Positions 9,094-18,029 of a stretch of DNA of 38,582 bases are shown here, in pieces. The DNA comes from an uncultured Alphaproteobacteria bacterium. Its GTDB lineage: Bacteria > Pseudomonadota > Alphaproteobacteria > HIMB59 > GCA-002718135. The notes under the pieces were generated by a model, which made no database searches, was not told the DNA's origin, and saw only the letters and a list, made by a program, of their open reading frames with translations. How positions within the stretch are numbered: the first letter of the stretch is position 1; every line of letters begins with the position of its first letter. The translations under genes were made by a program, and so were the position numbers. The stretch covers positions 1 through 38,582 of the forward strand of contig CACLBK010000001.1 in NCBI GenBank assembly GCA_902605135.1, written 5' to 3'.

Positions 9094-9747
9094 TTGAAAA
9101 GAATAGAAAAGGCGCAGGAGGTCTCTAGAATACTCAATCGTATATATAGAAAAGTTCCTATCCCTCTAAAACACAAAAATAAATTTGAATTAGTTGTGGC
9201 TGTTCTTCTTAGTGCACAATGTACAGATGAAAGAGTTAACCAAGTTACACCATCGCTTTTTAAGAAAGCAAACACAGCTATAAAGATGACAAAGGTACCC
9301 AAAAAAACAATTTATAATATTATTCGTCCATGTGGATTAGCACCTCAAAAATCTAAAGCGATATTTGAACTTTCAAGAATACTTGTAAAAAAATTTAAAG
9401 GGAAAGTTCCAGAAAGTTTTGAGGAACTAGAAAAGTTACCAGGTGTAGGTCACAAAACTGCAAGTGTAGTTATGTCTCAAGGATTTGGTCATCCAGCATT
9501 TCCAGTTGATACACACATTCATCGTTTAGCTCAACGCTGGGGTTTAACGAATGGAAAAAATGTTGTTCAAACAGAAAAAGATTTAAAAAATCTATTTCCA
9601 GAAAAATCATGGAATAAACTTCATCTACAAATAATATTTTATGGTAGAGAATTTTGTCAGGCTAGAAGTTGTTATGGTTTAGAATGTGAAATATGTAAAT
9701 CTTGTAATCCTAGAAGAAAAAAACCATTCATAACTAAGAAACCTTGA
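9094..9747 (+). CDS. nth: Endonuclease III (DNA glycosylase/AP lyase)
   Basis: A 217-residue base-excision repair enzyme that removes oxidised pyrimidines and cuts abasic sites. The start is TTG 9094, supported by a GAAGGAGG Shine-Dalgarno at 9077-9084 and by no better in-frame ATG. The helix-hairpin-helix LPGVGHKTASVV holds the catalytic Lys, and the catalytic Asp is in FPVDTHIHRL. The C-terminal iron-sulfur cysteines are spaced unusually: within CQARSCYGLECEICKSC there are five cysteines, rather than the E. coli C-x6-C-x2-C-x5-C pattern. It is a lone gene, divergent from the ABC operon, and ends one base from the stop of hemJ. Confidence 0.93.
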   Translation: MKRIEKAQEVSRILNRIYRKVPIPLKHKNKFELVVAVLLSAQCTDERVNQVTPSLFKKANTAIKMTKVPKKTIYNIIRPCGLAPQKSKAIFELSRILVKKFKGKVPESFEELEKLPGVGHKTASVVMSQGFGHPAFPVDTHIHRLAQRWGLTNGKNVVQTEKDLKNLFPEKSWNKLHLQIIFYGREFCQARSCYGLECEICKSCNPRRKKPFITKKP

Positions 9748-9748
9748 T

Positions 9749-10168
9749 TTAAAAAGGCTGAAATACAACAAGAATAATTATGAAAATTAAAGCCACAGAT
9801 GGAAGTTCATTTGTAATTCTAAAAAATTTAGCTGAATGTTTGTTTTTATCATTTTTGAAGTCGTTAATACACTTAAGACAAAAAAAGTGATAAGCCGATA
9901 ATAAAATTACAAAAATAATTTTTAAAATTAACCAGGTATCAATACCGACATAATGTATCATTGATATTCCAGATATCCAGGTCACAAAAAATGCTGGAAA
10001 CATAATTATCCTATAAAGTTTTCGTTCCATTAATTTAAAAGTTTCAGATGTCTCTTTTGTTATTTCTGGATTGGCATGATTAACAAATAAACGAGGAAGA
10101 TACAAAAGACCTACCATCCATGCAATCATACTAAAAATATGTATTACTTTGATTGTATTAAATATCAT
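9749..10168 (-). CDS. hemJ: HemJ-type protoporphyrinogen IX oxidase
   Basis: A 139-residue membrane protein with four hydrophobic segments. It carries HemJ landmarks: His10 in KVIHIFSMIAWMVGLLYLPR, the following Tyr-Leu-Pro-Arg, and a late Asn-Glu-Leu-Pro before the last helix. HemJ oxidises protoporphyrinogen IX to protoporphyrin IX in bacteria that lack HemG and HemY, probably with a bound heme. Its place as the last gene of the heme operon, three bases after hemF, supports the call: it supplies the only step between HemF and ferrochelatase. Confidence 0.9.
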   Translation of the reverse strand: MIFNTIKVIHIFSMIAWMVGLLYLPRLFVNHANPEITKETSETFKLMERKLYRIIMFPAFFVTWISGISMIHYVGIDTWLILKIIFVILLSAYHFFCLKCINDFKNDKNKHSAKFFRITNELPSVALIFIIILVVFQPF

Positions 10169-10171
10169 AAA

Positions 10172-10981
10172 CTATTCCCACGAGGCCTGAGGTGGCATTG
10201 ACATTAATATTGCATCAATATTACCTCCTGTTTCTAAACCAAATTTTGTTCCTCTATCATACAGAAGATTAAATTCAGCATAACGACTTCTTTTAACTAA
10301 CTGCTTCTTTTTATCTTCTTCATTCCATTGATCATCTTTAAGAGTTATTAATGTATCTTTTATAAATTTATGAAAATACATTCCAACTTCTTGAACAAAC
10401 TCAAAATCCCTACCCCAATCACCTGTTTGCACGTAATCAAAAAAAATACCGCCAATTCCCCTAGATTCATTCCTATGTTTTATAAAAAAATAATCATCAC
10501 ACCATTTCTTAAATTTAGGATAATAAGATTTATCAAATTTATTACATAAATTTTCTAAACCTTTGTGATATTTTTCTTCGTTATTAAATTTTAAACAAGG
10601 CGTAACATCCATTCCACCACCAAACCACTCTTGAGTTGTTTTTATAAATCTAGTATTGAAATGCATTGATGGGATTTTAGGTGAGATAGGATGCAAAACT
10701 ACACTTATTCCAGTGGCATTATAATTTGGATTTTCTTTTGCTCCTGGAATTGCGTCTCTCATAGTTTCATTGAAAGATCCACCCACTGAAGAAATATTAA
10801 CACCTCCTTTTTCAATAATATTTCCTTTAATTTTACTCATCGTACCACCACCATCATCTTTATGATCCCAATTAGTTATCTCAAAATTATTTCCATCAAT
10901 AGATTCTATTGTTTTAATTAGATTTTCTCTTAATTTTTCGAACCAATCTTTTGCAGTATTAAATTTTGGATCTGCTATCAT
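10172..10981 (-). CDS. hemF: Oxygen-dependent coproporphyrinogen III oxidase
   Basis: A 269-residue enzyme converting coproporphyrinogen III to protoporphyrinogen IX with molecular oxygen. Clear HemF blocks are GISVVLHPISPKIPSMHFNT, WFGGGMDVTPC, RGIGGIFFDYV and the C-terminal KRSRYAEFNLLYDRGTKFGL, ending in a Pro-Pro-Gln-Ala-Ser-Trp-Glu tail. ATG 10981 forms an ATGA overlap with the hemH stop at 10978-10980. An in-frame ATG at 10990, three codons earlier, is also possible. No anaerobic HemN lies nearby, so heme synthesis from this locus would need oxygen. Confidence 0.95.
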   Translation of the reverse strand: MIADPKFNTAKDWFEKLRENLIKTIESIDGNNFEITNWDHKDDGGGTMSKIKGNIIEKGGVNISSVGGSFNETMRDAIPGAKENPNYNATGISVVLHPISPKIPSMHFNTRFIKTTQEWFGGGMDVTPCLKFNNEEKYHKGLENLCNKFDKSYYPKFKKWCDDYFFIKHRNESRGIGGIFFDYVQTGDWGRDFEFVQEVGMYFHKFIKDTLITLKDDQWNEEDKKKQLVKRSRYAEFNLLYDRGTKFGLETGGNIDAILMSMPPQASWE

Positions 10982-12003
10982 AATGGCCAACCTTGAATAT
11001 GTTTTTTTATAAGATTTACAAAAACATCTATGTGATCTTCATTATCATTTAAACAAGGTATATAATTGTAACTCTCACCACCTGACTCCATAAAATATTC
11101 TTTATTTTCTTCCTCAAGTTCTTCAAGTGTTTCAAGACAATCACTACTAAATCCAGGTGAAATTATATGAATATTTTTAATTCCATGTTTTGGTAATTCT
11201 TTTAAAGTTTCACTTGTATAGGGTTTTAGCCACTCTTCCCTACCAAATCTACTTTGAAAAGTTGTCATTATTTCATCATCAGATAAACCCATATGTTCTT
11301 TAACCAGTCTTGTAGTTTTCAAACAAAAACAGTGATAAGGATCCCCATTAGTTAAGTATCTTTTTGGTATACCATGATAACTAAAAATTATTTTTTGTGG
11401 TTTTTTATTATTTTTCCAAAAGGTATTTATTGAATTAGATAAAGCTTCTATATAATTTTTTTCTTCAAAATACTGATTTATAAAACGCATTTCAGGTATC
11501 CAACGCCATTTTTGTAAAACATTTGTTACTTCATCAAATGTACTTCCGGTGGTAGCTGCACAATATTGAGGATACATAGGTAAAACTAATAATCTTCTTA
11601 CTTGTTTGTTTTGAAGTTTTAATAAAGCATTAGGAATTGAAGGATTTCCATAACGCATTCCAACTTCAAAAACTATATTCTCACTTTTGGAGGAAAAGGA
11701 TGATTGAATTTTACTTAATTGTCTATTCGCTATATCTAAAAGAGGAGAACCTTTATCTGTCCATATTTGTTTATATGCCTCTGCAGATTTAGATGGTCTT
11801 ACTTGCAAAATTACAAGCTTTAATAAAATTTGCCAAAGAATTTTAGGTAATTCAATTACTCTTGGATCTGATAAAAATTGATTGAGATAAACTTTTAGTT
11901 CTTTTCTATTTGGAGCATCTGGAGTTCCAAGGTTGGTAATTAGGATACCAATTTTTTCTTTACTTCCGTGCTCGTAATCTTTTTCACCTATGTATTTAAC
12001 CAT
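10978..12003 (-). CDS. hemH: Ferrochelatase
   Basis: A 341-residue enzyme that inserts ferrous iron into protoporphyrin IX. Landmarks are KIGILITNLGTPDAP near the N-terminus, the metal-site His in SYHGIPKRY, FQSRFGREEWLKPYT, and the catalytic Glu region DCLETLEELEEE. Length is normal for bacterial ferrochelatase. Two cysteines in the stretch HCFCLKTTRLV near residue 225 are in the place seen in many proteobacterial homologues. The gene follows hemE by five bases and precedes hemF with a four-base overlap, so it is transcribed inside the heme operon although it acts last in the pathway. Confidence 0.96.
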   Translation of the reverse strand: MVKYIGEKDYEHGSKEKIGILITNLGTPDAPNRKELKVYLNQFLSDPRVIELPKILWQILLKLVILQVRPSKSAEAYKQIWTDKGSPLLDIANRQLSKIQSSFSSKSENIVFEVGMRYGNPSIPNALLKLQNKQVRRLLVLPMYPQYCAATTGSTFDEVTNVLQKWRWIPEMRFINQYFEEKNYIEALSNSINTFWKNNKKPQKIIFSYHGIPKRYLTNGDPYHCFCLKTTRLVKEHMGLSDDEIMTTFQSRFGREEWLKPYTSETLKELPKHGIKNIHIISPGFSSDCLETLEELEEENKEYFMESGGESYNYIPCLNDNEDHIDVFVNLIKKHIQGWPL

Positions 12004-12008
12004 ATCTA

Positions 12009-13007
12009 TTAGCTAAATTCTTTTCTGATATTTTCTATAAATAAATGAACGTTTTTTTCAGGAGTGTTTTTGTTTATTCCATGACCAAGTCCACAAACCC
12101 AACCATTCAGGTGTTCATTTGATTTCATTTGTTCGATAAATTTTTTCAGATCATCTAAAAATATATCTGTTTCATTCAAAATCAATTGCTCATTAAAATT
12201 TCCTTGAATAAATCCAGAATTTTGATCTTTAAAAACAGATGATAAATCTATTGTATGATCATAACCAAAACCAGCAAATGGAAAATTTATAGCAGAATTT
12301 AGGTCTTCCCAATTTTTACCTCTTGAGTAATATCCAATTTTATTTGGAAAAGAAATTGCAATATCTTTGAGTAATTTAACATATATTTCATTAAAATTTA
12401 TTTTATCTAAGTCATATAAAGAGCTATCAAATACCATCACAACTTCAACACCAGCATCAAGTTGTAGTTGAATATTTTTTTTAAGAAGAGGGATGAGGGT
12501 TGTAGAAATAAATTCTAAATTTATGTTTGTATCAATTAAATTAGAATTATTGTTTCCAAATGCATACTTTGATAATGTCCAAGGACCACCAACAAATCCT
12601 ATTAAACTTTTATTATTAGGCAATCTCTCTTTTGTTACTTTTATTGCTTCAAATTGAAAGTGCATGTGTTCAATTGCTTGATCAATATTATTGTAGTCAT
12701 TGATGTTAACTGAATTTATATAAGAGTTAAATTTAGGCCCTGGATCAAACTTTAATTTTAAACCAAGTCCTTCTAAAATAAATAAGATATCACTAAATAA
12801 AATTGCAACATCATAATCAAATTCATGTATTGGACCAAAAGCAATTTCAGCAGCAAGATCAGGGGTTTTACAAAGTTCTTCAAAAGAATATCTTTCTTTG
12901 AGTTTACGATAATGAGAATGGTACCTTCCTGCCTGTCTCATAAACCAAATAGGTGGCGTTTTTTGTTTAATTCTTTTAAGTGCATTTTGAAATAAAATAT
13001 TAGACAT
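12009..13007 (-). CDS. hemE: Uroporphyrinogen decarboxylase
   Basis: A 332-residue enzyme that removes four carboxyl groups from uroporphyrinogen III to give coproporphyrinogen III. Signatures include PPIWFMRQAGRY near residue 18 with the substrate-binding Arg pair, FSDILFILEGLGL with the catalytic Asp, GFVGGPWTLSKYAFG, and the C-terminal GWVCGLGHGI followed by Asn-x-x-Thr-Pro. It starts one base after the hemC(D) stop, so the two are likely translationally coupled. Confidence 0.96.
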   Translation of the reverse strand: MSNILFQNALKRIKQKTPPIWFMRQAGRYHSHYRKLKERYSFEELCKTPDLAAEIAFGPIHEFDYDVAILFSDILFILEGLGLKLKFDPGPKFNSYINSVNINDYNNIDQAIEHMHFQFEAIKVTKERLPNNKSLIGFVGGPWTLSKYAFGNNNSNLIDTNINLEFISTTLIPLLKKNIQLQLDAGVEVVMVFDSSLYDLDKINFNEIYVKLLKDIAISFPNKIGYYSRGKNWEDLNSAINFPFAGFGYDHTIDLSSVFKDQNSGFIQGNFNEQLILNETDIFLDDLKKFIEQMKSNEHLNGWVCGLGHGINKNTPEKNVHLFIENIRKEFS

Positions 13008-13008
13008 A

Positions 13009-14517
13009 TTATGAATTTAATAATTTGTTCTTCCAACTATCATAAGATAGCTCAACAAAAAGATTTTTATCTTCACCTAATATTTTAAGGATCTCGTTAT
13101 AGGTATTTCCTGGTCCACAGAAGTGATATTTTTTTATAATTTCAGGATATTTTTCTATAGTTGTTTTAAAAGCTGAACTGCTCATCCAATAAAAGTATTT
13201 TTTCTTTTGAATATCAATTTCAAAACCAATTGGTTCTAATCTATAAGTTTCAATTTTATTTTTTATTGAGCTATCAGGGGAATCACTATGAGTTAACTTA
13301 ATCCAAGGAAAATTAGTGAGTGAATTAATATTATTTTCAAAATCTTCACCAAGACCATCAGAAGTTCCATTAACCCACATACCTCTTTCTGCTAAATTTT
13401 TCCAAGTTCTTAAACCGCTTGCCCAAATAATATTATTCGACCTAAGTTTAATATCATCTTGAATTGAACTTATGCGTGAAATATAAATACATTTATTTTC
13501 TAAATTAGATACATCAGAAATATTTTCATTTAATTGTTTTCTAGAAAATATTTTGTAAGATTTTAAATCTTCTGGATATATCTCATTAATATTATTACAT
13601 GAAAAATCAAAATCCTTTGAGTTAACTAAATTCCAACTTTCAAAGTGATTTCCACTTTCATCTTCACCTCTTTTAGACACAACTAATCCTAATTTATGTG
13701 AGATGTAAGATACTCCTATTTTTTGATGACATCCTCCACCATAATTTTTTAAAATATTTCTTTCCTCAATAACATTAGAATAATCTTTAGAGACATTAAT
13801 ATCATTTAAAATTTTATTAAGTTCATTATCTTTAATTCTTGTTTCAATAGCCAGAGCACCTTGGCCTGGAGAACAAGGGTTAATAGATAATGGTAAAACA
13901 GACCATAGACATTCGTTAATATATTTTTTTAGAGTTGTTTTTAACTCATTGAATTCAGGGTAATTATTTAAAAGTAACCTATCAATTGCTGCTTTAGCAA
14001 CAATAAAACCATCACTATCAGGATTTTCCAAAAATTTTTTAAATCTAGTAGGTATGTTACCCCTTATATTTTCAAAATTAACTTTATCAATTTTTTGTGG
14101 AAGATAATTTTTAATAAAATTCTCTAAATTATACTGTCTTCTTGGAGACGAGCAAAGAATAGTAATTTTATTACTATCCATAGTTTTATTTTTTTTTAAG
14201 AATAATATATCTCGTTTATCAGCTCGTTTTAATGTTGCGGCTATTTTAGTTTTATCTCCAACTTCAATTGGAAGATCCTTCCAAGAGTGAACAATTAGAT
14301 CACATTTATTATTTATTAATTCATCCCTTAAATCATTTGTAAAAACTCCTTCCGTTGGCATTTCAGAAAGAGGTGTTTTTAGATCTTTATCTCCAGAAGT
14401 ACTTCTTGTTAAAAAATCTATTTCTACAAAAGGATGCTTTGATTGCAAATACTCAGAAAATTCACGTGCTTGAATTATTGCTAAGTCACTTTTTCTCGAT
14501 AAAACTCTAATTTTCAT
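13009..14517 (-). CDS. hemC: Divergent hydroxymethylbilane synthase with C-terminal HemD-like domain
   Basis: A 502-residue protein, versus about 310 for ordinary HemC. Residues 1 to about 320 are porphobilinogen deaminase: catalytic Asp81 in HSWKDLP, substrate-binding arginines in CSSPRRQYN and NIRGNIPTR, PGQGALAIE near 217, and dipyrromethane-cofactor Cys263 in GGGCHQKIG. Residues about 340-502 resemble a degenerate uroporphyrinogen III synthase: WASGLRTWKNLAERG and, later, WMSSSAF then FCGPGNTYNEIL, comparable to the Ser-rich and Gly-x-x-Thr loops of HemD. I infer a bifunctional HemC-HemD. Such fusions are known in Leptospira. No separate hemD is in the window. It is the first gene of the heme operon, with a 42-base divergent gap before the cytochrome b561 gene. 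Confidence 0.88.
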   Translation of the reverse strand: MKIRVLSRKSDLAIIQAREFSEYLQSKHPFVEIDFLTRSTSGDKDLKTPLSEMPTEGVFTNDLRDELINNKCDLIVHSWKDLPIEVGDKTKIAATLKRADKRDILFLKKNKTMDSNKITILCSSPRRQYNLENFIKNYLPQKIDKVNFENIRGNIPTRFKKFLENPDSDGFIVAKAAIDRLLLNNYPEFNELKTTLKKYINECLWSVLPLSINPCSPGQGALAIETRIKDNELNKILNDINVSKDYSNVIEERNILKNYGGGCHQKIGVSYISHKLGLVVSKRGEDESGNHFESWNLVNSKDFDFSCNNINEIYPEDLKSYKIFSRKQLNENISDVSNLENKCIYISRISSIQDDIKLRSNNIIWASGLRTWKNLAERGMWVNGTSDGLGEDFENNINSLTNFPWIKLTHSDSPDSSIKNKIETYRLEPIGFEIDIQKKKYFYWMSSSAFKTTIEKYPEIIKKYHFCGPGNTYNEILKILGEDKNLFVELSYDSWKNKLLNS

Positions 14518-14543
14518 GGATTATATTTCTTTTGATAGCACTA

Positions 14544-14549
14544 TATAAT
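14544..14549 (+). promoter_or_regulatory. Candidate -10 box of the cytochrome b561 gene
   Basis: A perfect TATAAT hexamer lies 10 bases before ATG 14560 in the 42-base gap between two divergent genes. If used, transcription would begin about 4 bases before the start codon, giving an almost leaderless mRNA. No Shine-Dalgarno is present, which fits. No clear -35 is seen, so the assignment is tentative. Confidence 0.4.
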
Positions 14550-14559
14550 AAAATTAGTA

Positions 14560-15123
14560 ATGGTTGAATTTAAAGGTACAAAATCTTCTTGGGGCATAAT
14601 TGCTAAGTTATTCCACTGGTCATTAGCACTCCTTCTTTTTTGGCAAGTTGCAACAGGTATTAGCCTTCATAATATGGAATTTTCGCCTATTAAGATGGGT
14701 TTTATTATTACACATAAATTTTTTGGCACCTTAGTGTTTAGTTTAGTTGTACTTAGATTAATTTGGAAATACATATTTAATACCCATCCCAAATATGAAA
14801 ACATTCCATTATTTCATAAACTAGTTTCAAATTTAGTTCATTTTATTCTGTATGGGTTAGTAATTCTTATACCCATACAAGGTACTTTGATGACCTGGTT
14901 AGAAGGAGGAGATGTTTACCTTTTGGGATTAATTAAAATACCACCTCTAATTGAAGAAAACTTTATTCTTTATCCTGATGCACTAACTATACACTATTAC
15001 TCAGCTCTTATTTTAACAGCTATTTTTTCACTTCATATTGTAGCAGCATTATACCATCGATTTATGATTAAGGATAAATATGGAGTTTGGAAAAGAATGG
15101 CTTTTAGTAGAACTAAGGTGTGA
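14560..15123 (+). CDS. Cytochrome b561 family protein
   Basis: A 187-residue protein with four membrane helices and histidines in positions typical of the CybB-type diheme family: His19 in KLFHW, His near 51 in THKFFG, and a pair in the C-terminal helix region HYYSALILTAIFSLH. These proteins pass electrons across the inner membrane, and some act as superoxide:ubiquinone oxidoreductases. The partner here is unknown. It sits between the divergent heme operon and hemA and needs heme itself, so shared regulation with heme supply is plausible. The 55-base gap to hemA holds no obvious terminator. Confidence 0.88.
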   Translation: MVEFKGTKSSWGIIAKLFHWSLALLLFWQVATGISLHNMEFSPIKMGFIITHKFFGTLVFSLVVLRLIWKYIFNTHPKYENIPLFHKLVSNLVHFILYGLVILIPIQGTLMTWLEGGDVYLLGLIKIPPLIEENFILYPDALTIHYYSALILTAIFSLHIVAALYHRFMIKDKYGVWKRMAFSRTKV

Positions 15124-15178
15124 CAATTCATTCAATTAAACACTTACAATTAAAGATATGGTAAGATATCTAATTAAT

Positions 15179-16414
15179 ATGGAATACAAAGACTTCTTCA
15201 AATCTGAACTGAAAAACCTTAAAGAACAGGGTCTCTATAGAGAATTTAGAAACATAGATAGACCTATAAAAAGTTTCCCAAATGCAGATGAAAGTTTCAG
15301 AAATAAAGAAAGAGAAGTTGAGGTTTGGTGCTCTAATGATTATCTAAATATGAGTCAGCATCCTGAAGTGGTAAATGAAATAGTGAAAACACTTCTAGAG
15401 TATGGATCTGGTTCAGGAGGTACAAGAAATATTTCAGGCACATCAAGTTATCACACTGAACTTGAAAAGAAACTTGCAAACATTCATAATAAAGAGTCAG
15501 CATTAGTTTTTGCTTCAGCATATACAGCAAACCAATCAACTTTATGGACTTTAGGAAAAAAAATTAAAGATATTGAAATATTTTCTGATGAATTAAATCA
15601 TGCTTCATTAATTCAAGGTATTAAAAATAGTGGAGCTAAATGTCATATTTTTAATCATAATGATGTAGATCATTTAGAAGAATTACTAAAACAAGCCGAT
15701 GCTGATACTCCTAAGCTTATAGTATTTGAAAGTTTATATTCTATGGAAGGTATAAGATCTCCAATTATAAAAATAGTTGAATTAGCAAAAAAATATAATT
15801 GTATGACTTATCTAGATGAAGTTCATTCGGTTGGATTATATGGTGAAGAAGGCAGAGGTATTGCTGTAGAAATGGGTGTTGAAAATAAAATAGATATTAT
15901 TAATGGAACTTTAGCCAAAGCTTTTGGTCAAATGGGTGGATACATTGCAGCTAGTTCTGAAATAATTGACTATATTAGGAGTTTTGCACCAGGTTTTATT
16001 TTTACTACGTCTATTTGCCCTTCAATTGCCGCCGGAGCATCTAAAGCAATCGATATCGTCTCTCTTGCAGAACAACTTAGGATAAGAATAAGAGAAAATG
16101 CAGCTCTAATTAGACAAAATTTAGACTCTTTAGCTATTCCCTTCTTAGATACAAATTCTCATATTGTAGCAGTGTTAATTAATGATCCTTTTTTATGTAA
16201 GAAAGTATCTAAAGATTTAATTGAAGATCATGGTATTTATGCACAACCAATTTTTTATCCAACTGTACCTAAGGGTCTAGAAAGACTAAGAATAACAGTT
16301 ACTCCAAAACATAGAAAAGAGCATATTGAAAAAATGATTAAGGCTCTTGATACTGTTTGGTCTAAAAATAATTTACCAAGGAAAAATATTAATAAAGTTA
16401 TAGGAAATATTTAG
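15179..16414 (+). CDS. hemA: 5-aminolevulinate synthase
   Basis: A PLP enzyme that condenses glycine and succinyl-CoA to 5-aminolevulinate, the first step of the alphaproteobacterial (Shemin) heme pathway. ATG 15179 gives [18 protein letters not shown], the normal family N-terminus. The ATG at 15158 would add seven residues and has no better ribosome site. Landmarks are [25 protein letters not shown], the [10 protein letters not shown] loop and the PLP lysine in [12 protein letters not shown]. The length of 411 residues is usual. It lies 1.2 kb from the heme operon in divergent orientation, making this a near-complete heme locus lacking only hemB. Its stop overlaps that of the EamA gene. Confidence 0.96.
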   Translation: MEYKDFFKSELKNLKEQGLYREFRNIDRPIKSFPNADESFRNKEREVEVWCSNDYLNMSQHPEVVNEIVKTLLEYGSGSGGTRNISGTSSYHTELEKKLANIHNKESALVFASAYTANQSTLWTLGKKIKDIEIFSDELNHASLIQGIKNSGAKCHIFNHNDVDHLEELLKQADADTPKLIVFESLYSMEGIRSPIIKIVELAKKYNCMTYLDEVHSVGLYGEEGRGIAVEMGVENKIDIINGTLAKAFGQMGGYIAASSEIIDYIRSFAPGFIFTTSICPSIAAGASKAIDIVSLAEQLRIRIRENAALIRQNLDSLAIPFLDTNSHIVAVLINDPFLCKKVSKDLIEDHGIYAQPIFYPTVPKGLERLRITVTPKHRKEHIEKMIKALDTVWSKNNLPRKNINKVIGNI

Positions 16415-17313
16415 GTTTTAATATTCATATCTATCTGCCTTGCGGCAAAACCATAGTAAACAACAGCTAAAGTTATAATAAAACCTCCAATTATTACAGT
16501 AGTACTTGGCACTTCATTAATTCCAAAAATAGGAAGCCATACCCAAAGTACTCCTCCAACTACTTCCATTAACGATAAAAGTGCAAGCTCAGCTGATGGT
16601 AAATATTTTGCTCCAAGACTATAAAGTATCAAACCAGCTGCAACAATTAACCCATGAAGTATGCTCAAATAACTGTTTATTTCAGGCATTAGAATAAAAG
16701 GTTCAAAAGAAAAACCTAAAATAAAGAAAGCAAATATTGCACAAAATAATCCAGCTAAAACAACTGTTGTGAATTTAGGAGTTTCAGGTTTCCATCTTAT
16801 TGTTACTGTATATAAAGCAAAGCCAGTTGCAGAAATAAATCCGATTATAGCGCCTAAGGCAGTACCTGAAATACTATCATTTATAATCATCACACATACA
16901 CCTATAAAAGCTACAACCATTGCAATTAATGTTGATCTCTTTAGTATTTCACCAAGAACAAAGTAACCAACAATAGCTGCAATAAAAGGCATAGCTGCTA
17001 ACATAAATAAAGTAACAGCAGCAGTAGTCATAGTAATGGAAAAAATAAATCCTGTAAAAGCTGTTGCTAAGAATAATCCACCAAGTATTGATGATGTTCC
17101 TATTTTGAGAAAATTTTTATAAAAAGTAAAACCTTCACGAAGAAATAAATATATTAAAAGTATAACTGAAATTGTTATCCCTCTATAAAATAAATATTGA
17201 AAAACATATTGATGGCCATCTACCATATATCGCACAGTCAATGCTCCAAAACTCCAGAATATTCCAGCAAGAAAAACTACACAAAAAGCATATAAATAAG
17301 AGTTTTGACTCAT
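16411..17313 (-). CDS. EamA/DMT-family transporter
   Basis: A 300-residue membrane protein with ten predicted helices in two five-helix EamA repeats. The first runs to about residue 145 (with [12 protein letters not shown] at the start) and the second from about 155 to 290 (with [20 protein letters not shown]). Members of the drug/metabolite transporter superfamily carry amino acids, nucleosides or other small metabolites, often outward. Substrate cannot be inferred. The stop overlaps the hemA stop in TTAG. The gene begins 47 bases after the end of the small lipoprotein gene on the same strand, so it could be the distal gene of the operon starting at the MotA/MotB-like pair. Confidence 0.85.
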   Translation of the reverse strand: MSQNSYLYAFCVVFLAGIFWSFGALTVRYMVDGHQYVFQYLFYRGITISVILLIYLFLREGFTFYKNFLKIGTSSILGGLFLATAFTGFIFSITMTTAAVTLFMLAAMPFIAAIVGYFVLGEILKRSTLIAMVVAFIGVCVMIINDSISGTALGAIIGFISATGFALYTVTIRWKPETPKFTTVVLAGLFCAIFAFFILGFSFEPFILMPEINSYLSILHGLIVAAGLILYSLGAKYLPSAELALLSLMEVVGGVLWVWLPIFGINEVPSTTVIIGGFIITLAVVYYGFAARQIDMNIKT

Positions 17314-17359
17314 TGTTTTATGGTCAAATCATTAAATTTAATAAAAGTAAATTAATATT

Positions 17360-17518
17360 TTAGTTATTTATTTGAATACCTGTTTCTTTACTTCCTGATA
17401 TCTTAATATTTACTTTATTGTCATCATTTTTAATTTCAGATAAAGTTGACATCTTACAACTTACGACAAAAAGAAGTAAAAAAATTATTGGCAGCTGCCT
17501 ATAGAACCAAGAGCACAT
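17360..17518 (-). CDS. Small 52-residue lipoprotein overlapping the pentapeptide gene
   Basis: A short frame starts at ATG 17518 inside the last codons of the pentapeptide-repeat gene, in another reading frame, and ends with TAA at 17360-17362. The peptide begins MCSWFYRQLPIIFLLLFVVS, and a Cys follows at residue 21. A positive residue, a hydrophobic core and the lipobox Val-Val-Ser-Cys together make a convincing lipoprotein signal. The mature part is about 32 polar residues rich in Lys and Asn. A weak GGA lies upstream of the start. The coherent signal is unlikely by chance, but the gene is short and unlike any family I recognise. Function unknown. Confidence 0.55.
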   Translation of the reverse strand: MCSWFYRQLPIIFLLLFVVSCKMSTLSEIKNDDNKVNIKISGSKETGIQINN

Positions 17519-17988
17519 TTTTTTCCATCTATCCAAATTGTATTTGACAAATTTGCTTCATCAAAAATTGCACCTGAAATATTAGCTCCAAGAAGATTTG
17601 CTTCATACAAATTTGCACCTTTAAAAGTAGCTCCAAAAAGATTAGATCCTTCAAAGTTTACTTTAGCAAGGTTTGCATTATCAAAATTAGCATTATTGCA
17701 ATTAGCACCCTGTAAGTTTGAAGCATATAAATTTGAGTTACTAAAATTTGAGAAGATAAAATTACCGATAGACAAGTTTGAATTATTAAGCTGAGATTTT
17801 TCAAAGTTAGATAAAGATAAATTAACTCCAGACATTTGAGAATTTGCTAAGCCAGTGCCAGAAAGATCTAGATTTTCTACAAAATTACAATTAGTCCAAT
17901 CAACATCATTTGCTGGCTGATCGCTACACGCGGCAAATACAGAATATGAGCTGAAAAAAGTAAAAATAAATAAAATTAAAAATCTCAT
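17485..17988 (-). CDS. Exported pentapeptide-repeat protein
   Basis: A 167-residue protein with an N-terminal signal peptide (residues 1 to about 19, ending Ser-Val-Phe-Ala) and a right-handed beta-helix made of roughly 15 pentapeptide units of the A(N/D)LxX or SNLxx type, such as ANLAKVNFEG and ANLYEANLLG. Cysteines at about 21 and 34 and near the C-terminus suggest disulfides in the periplasm. Pentapeptide proteins have many roles and no enzymatic activity can be assigned. It begins 41 bases after the MotB-like gene on the same strand. That location suggests a function in the envelope with the MotA/MotB-like pair. Confidence 0.85.
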   Translation of the reverse strand: MRFLILFIFTFFSSYSVFAACSDQPANDVDWTNCNFVENLDLSGTGLANSQMSGVNLSLSNFEKSQLNNSNLSIGNFIFSNFSNSNLYASNLQGANCNNANFDNANLAKVNFEGSNLFGATFKGANLYEANLLGANISGAIFDEANLSNTIWIDGKKCALGSIGSCQ

Positions 17989-18029
17989 GTCAATTTTTTA
18001 TGATCATTTTATGTTAAATTTAAGGCAAA

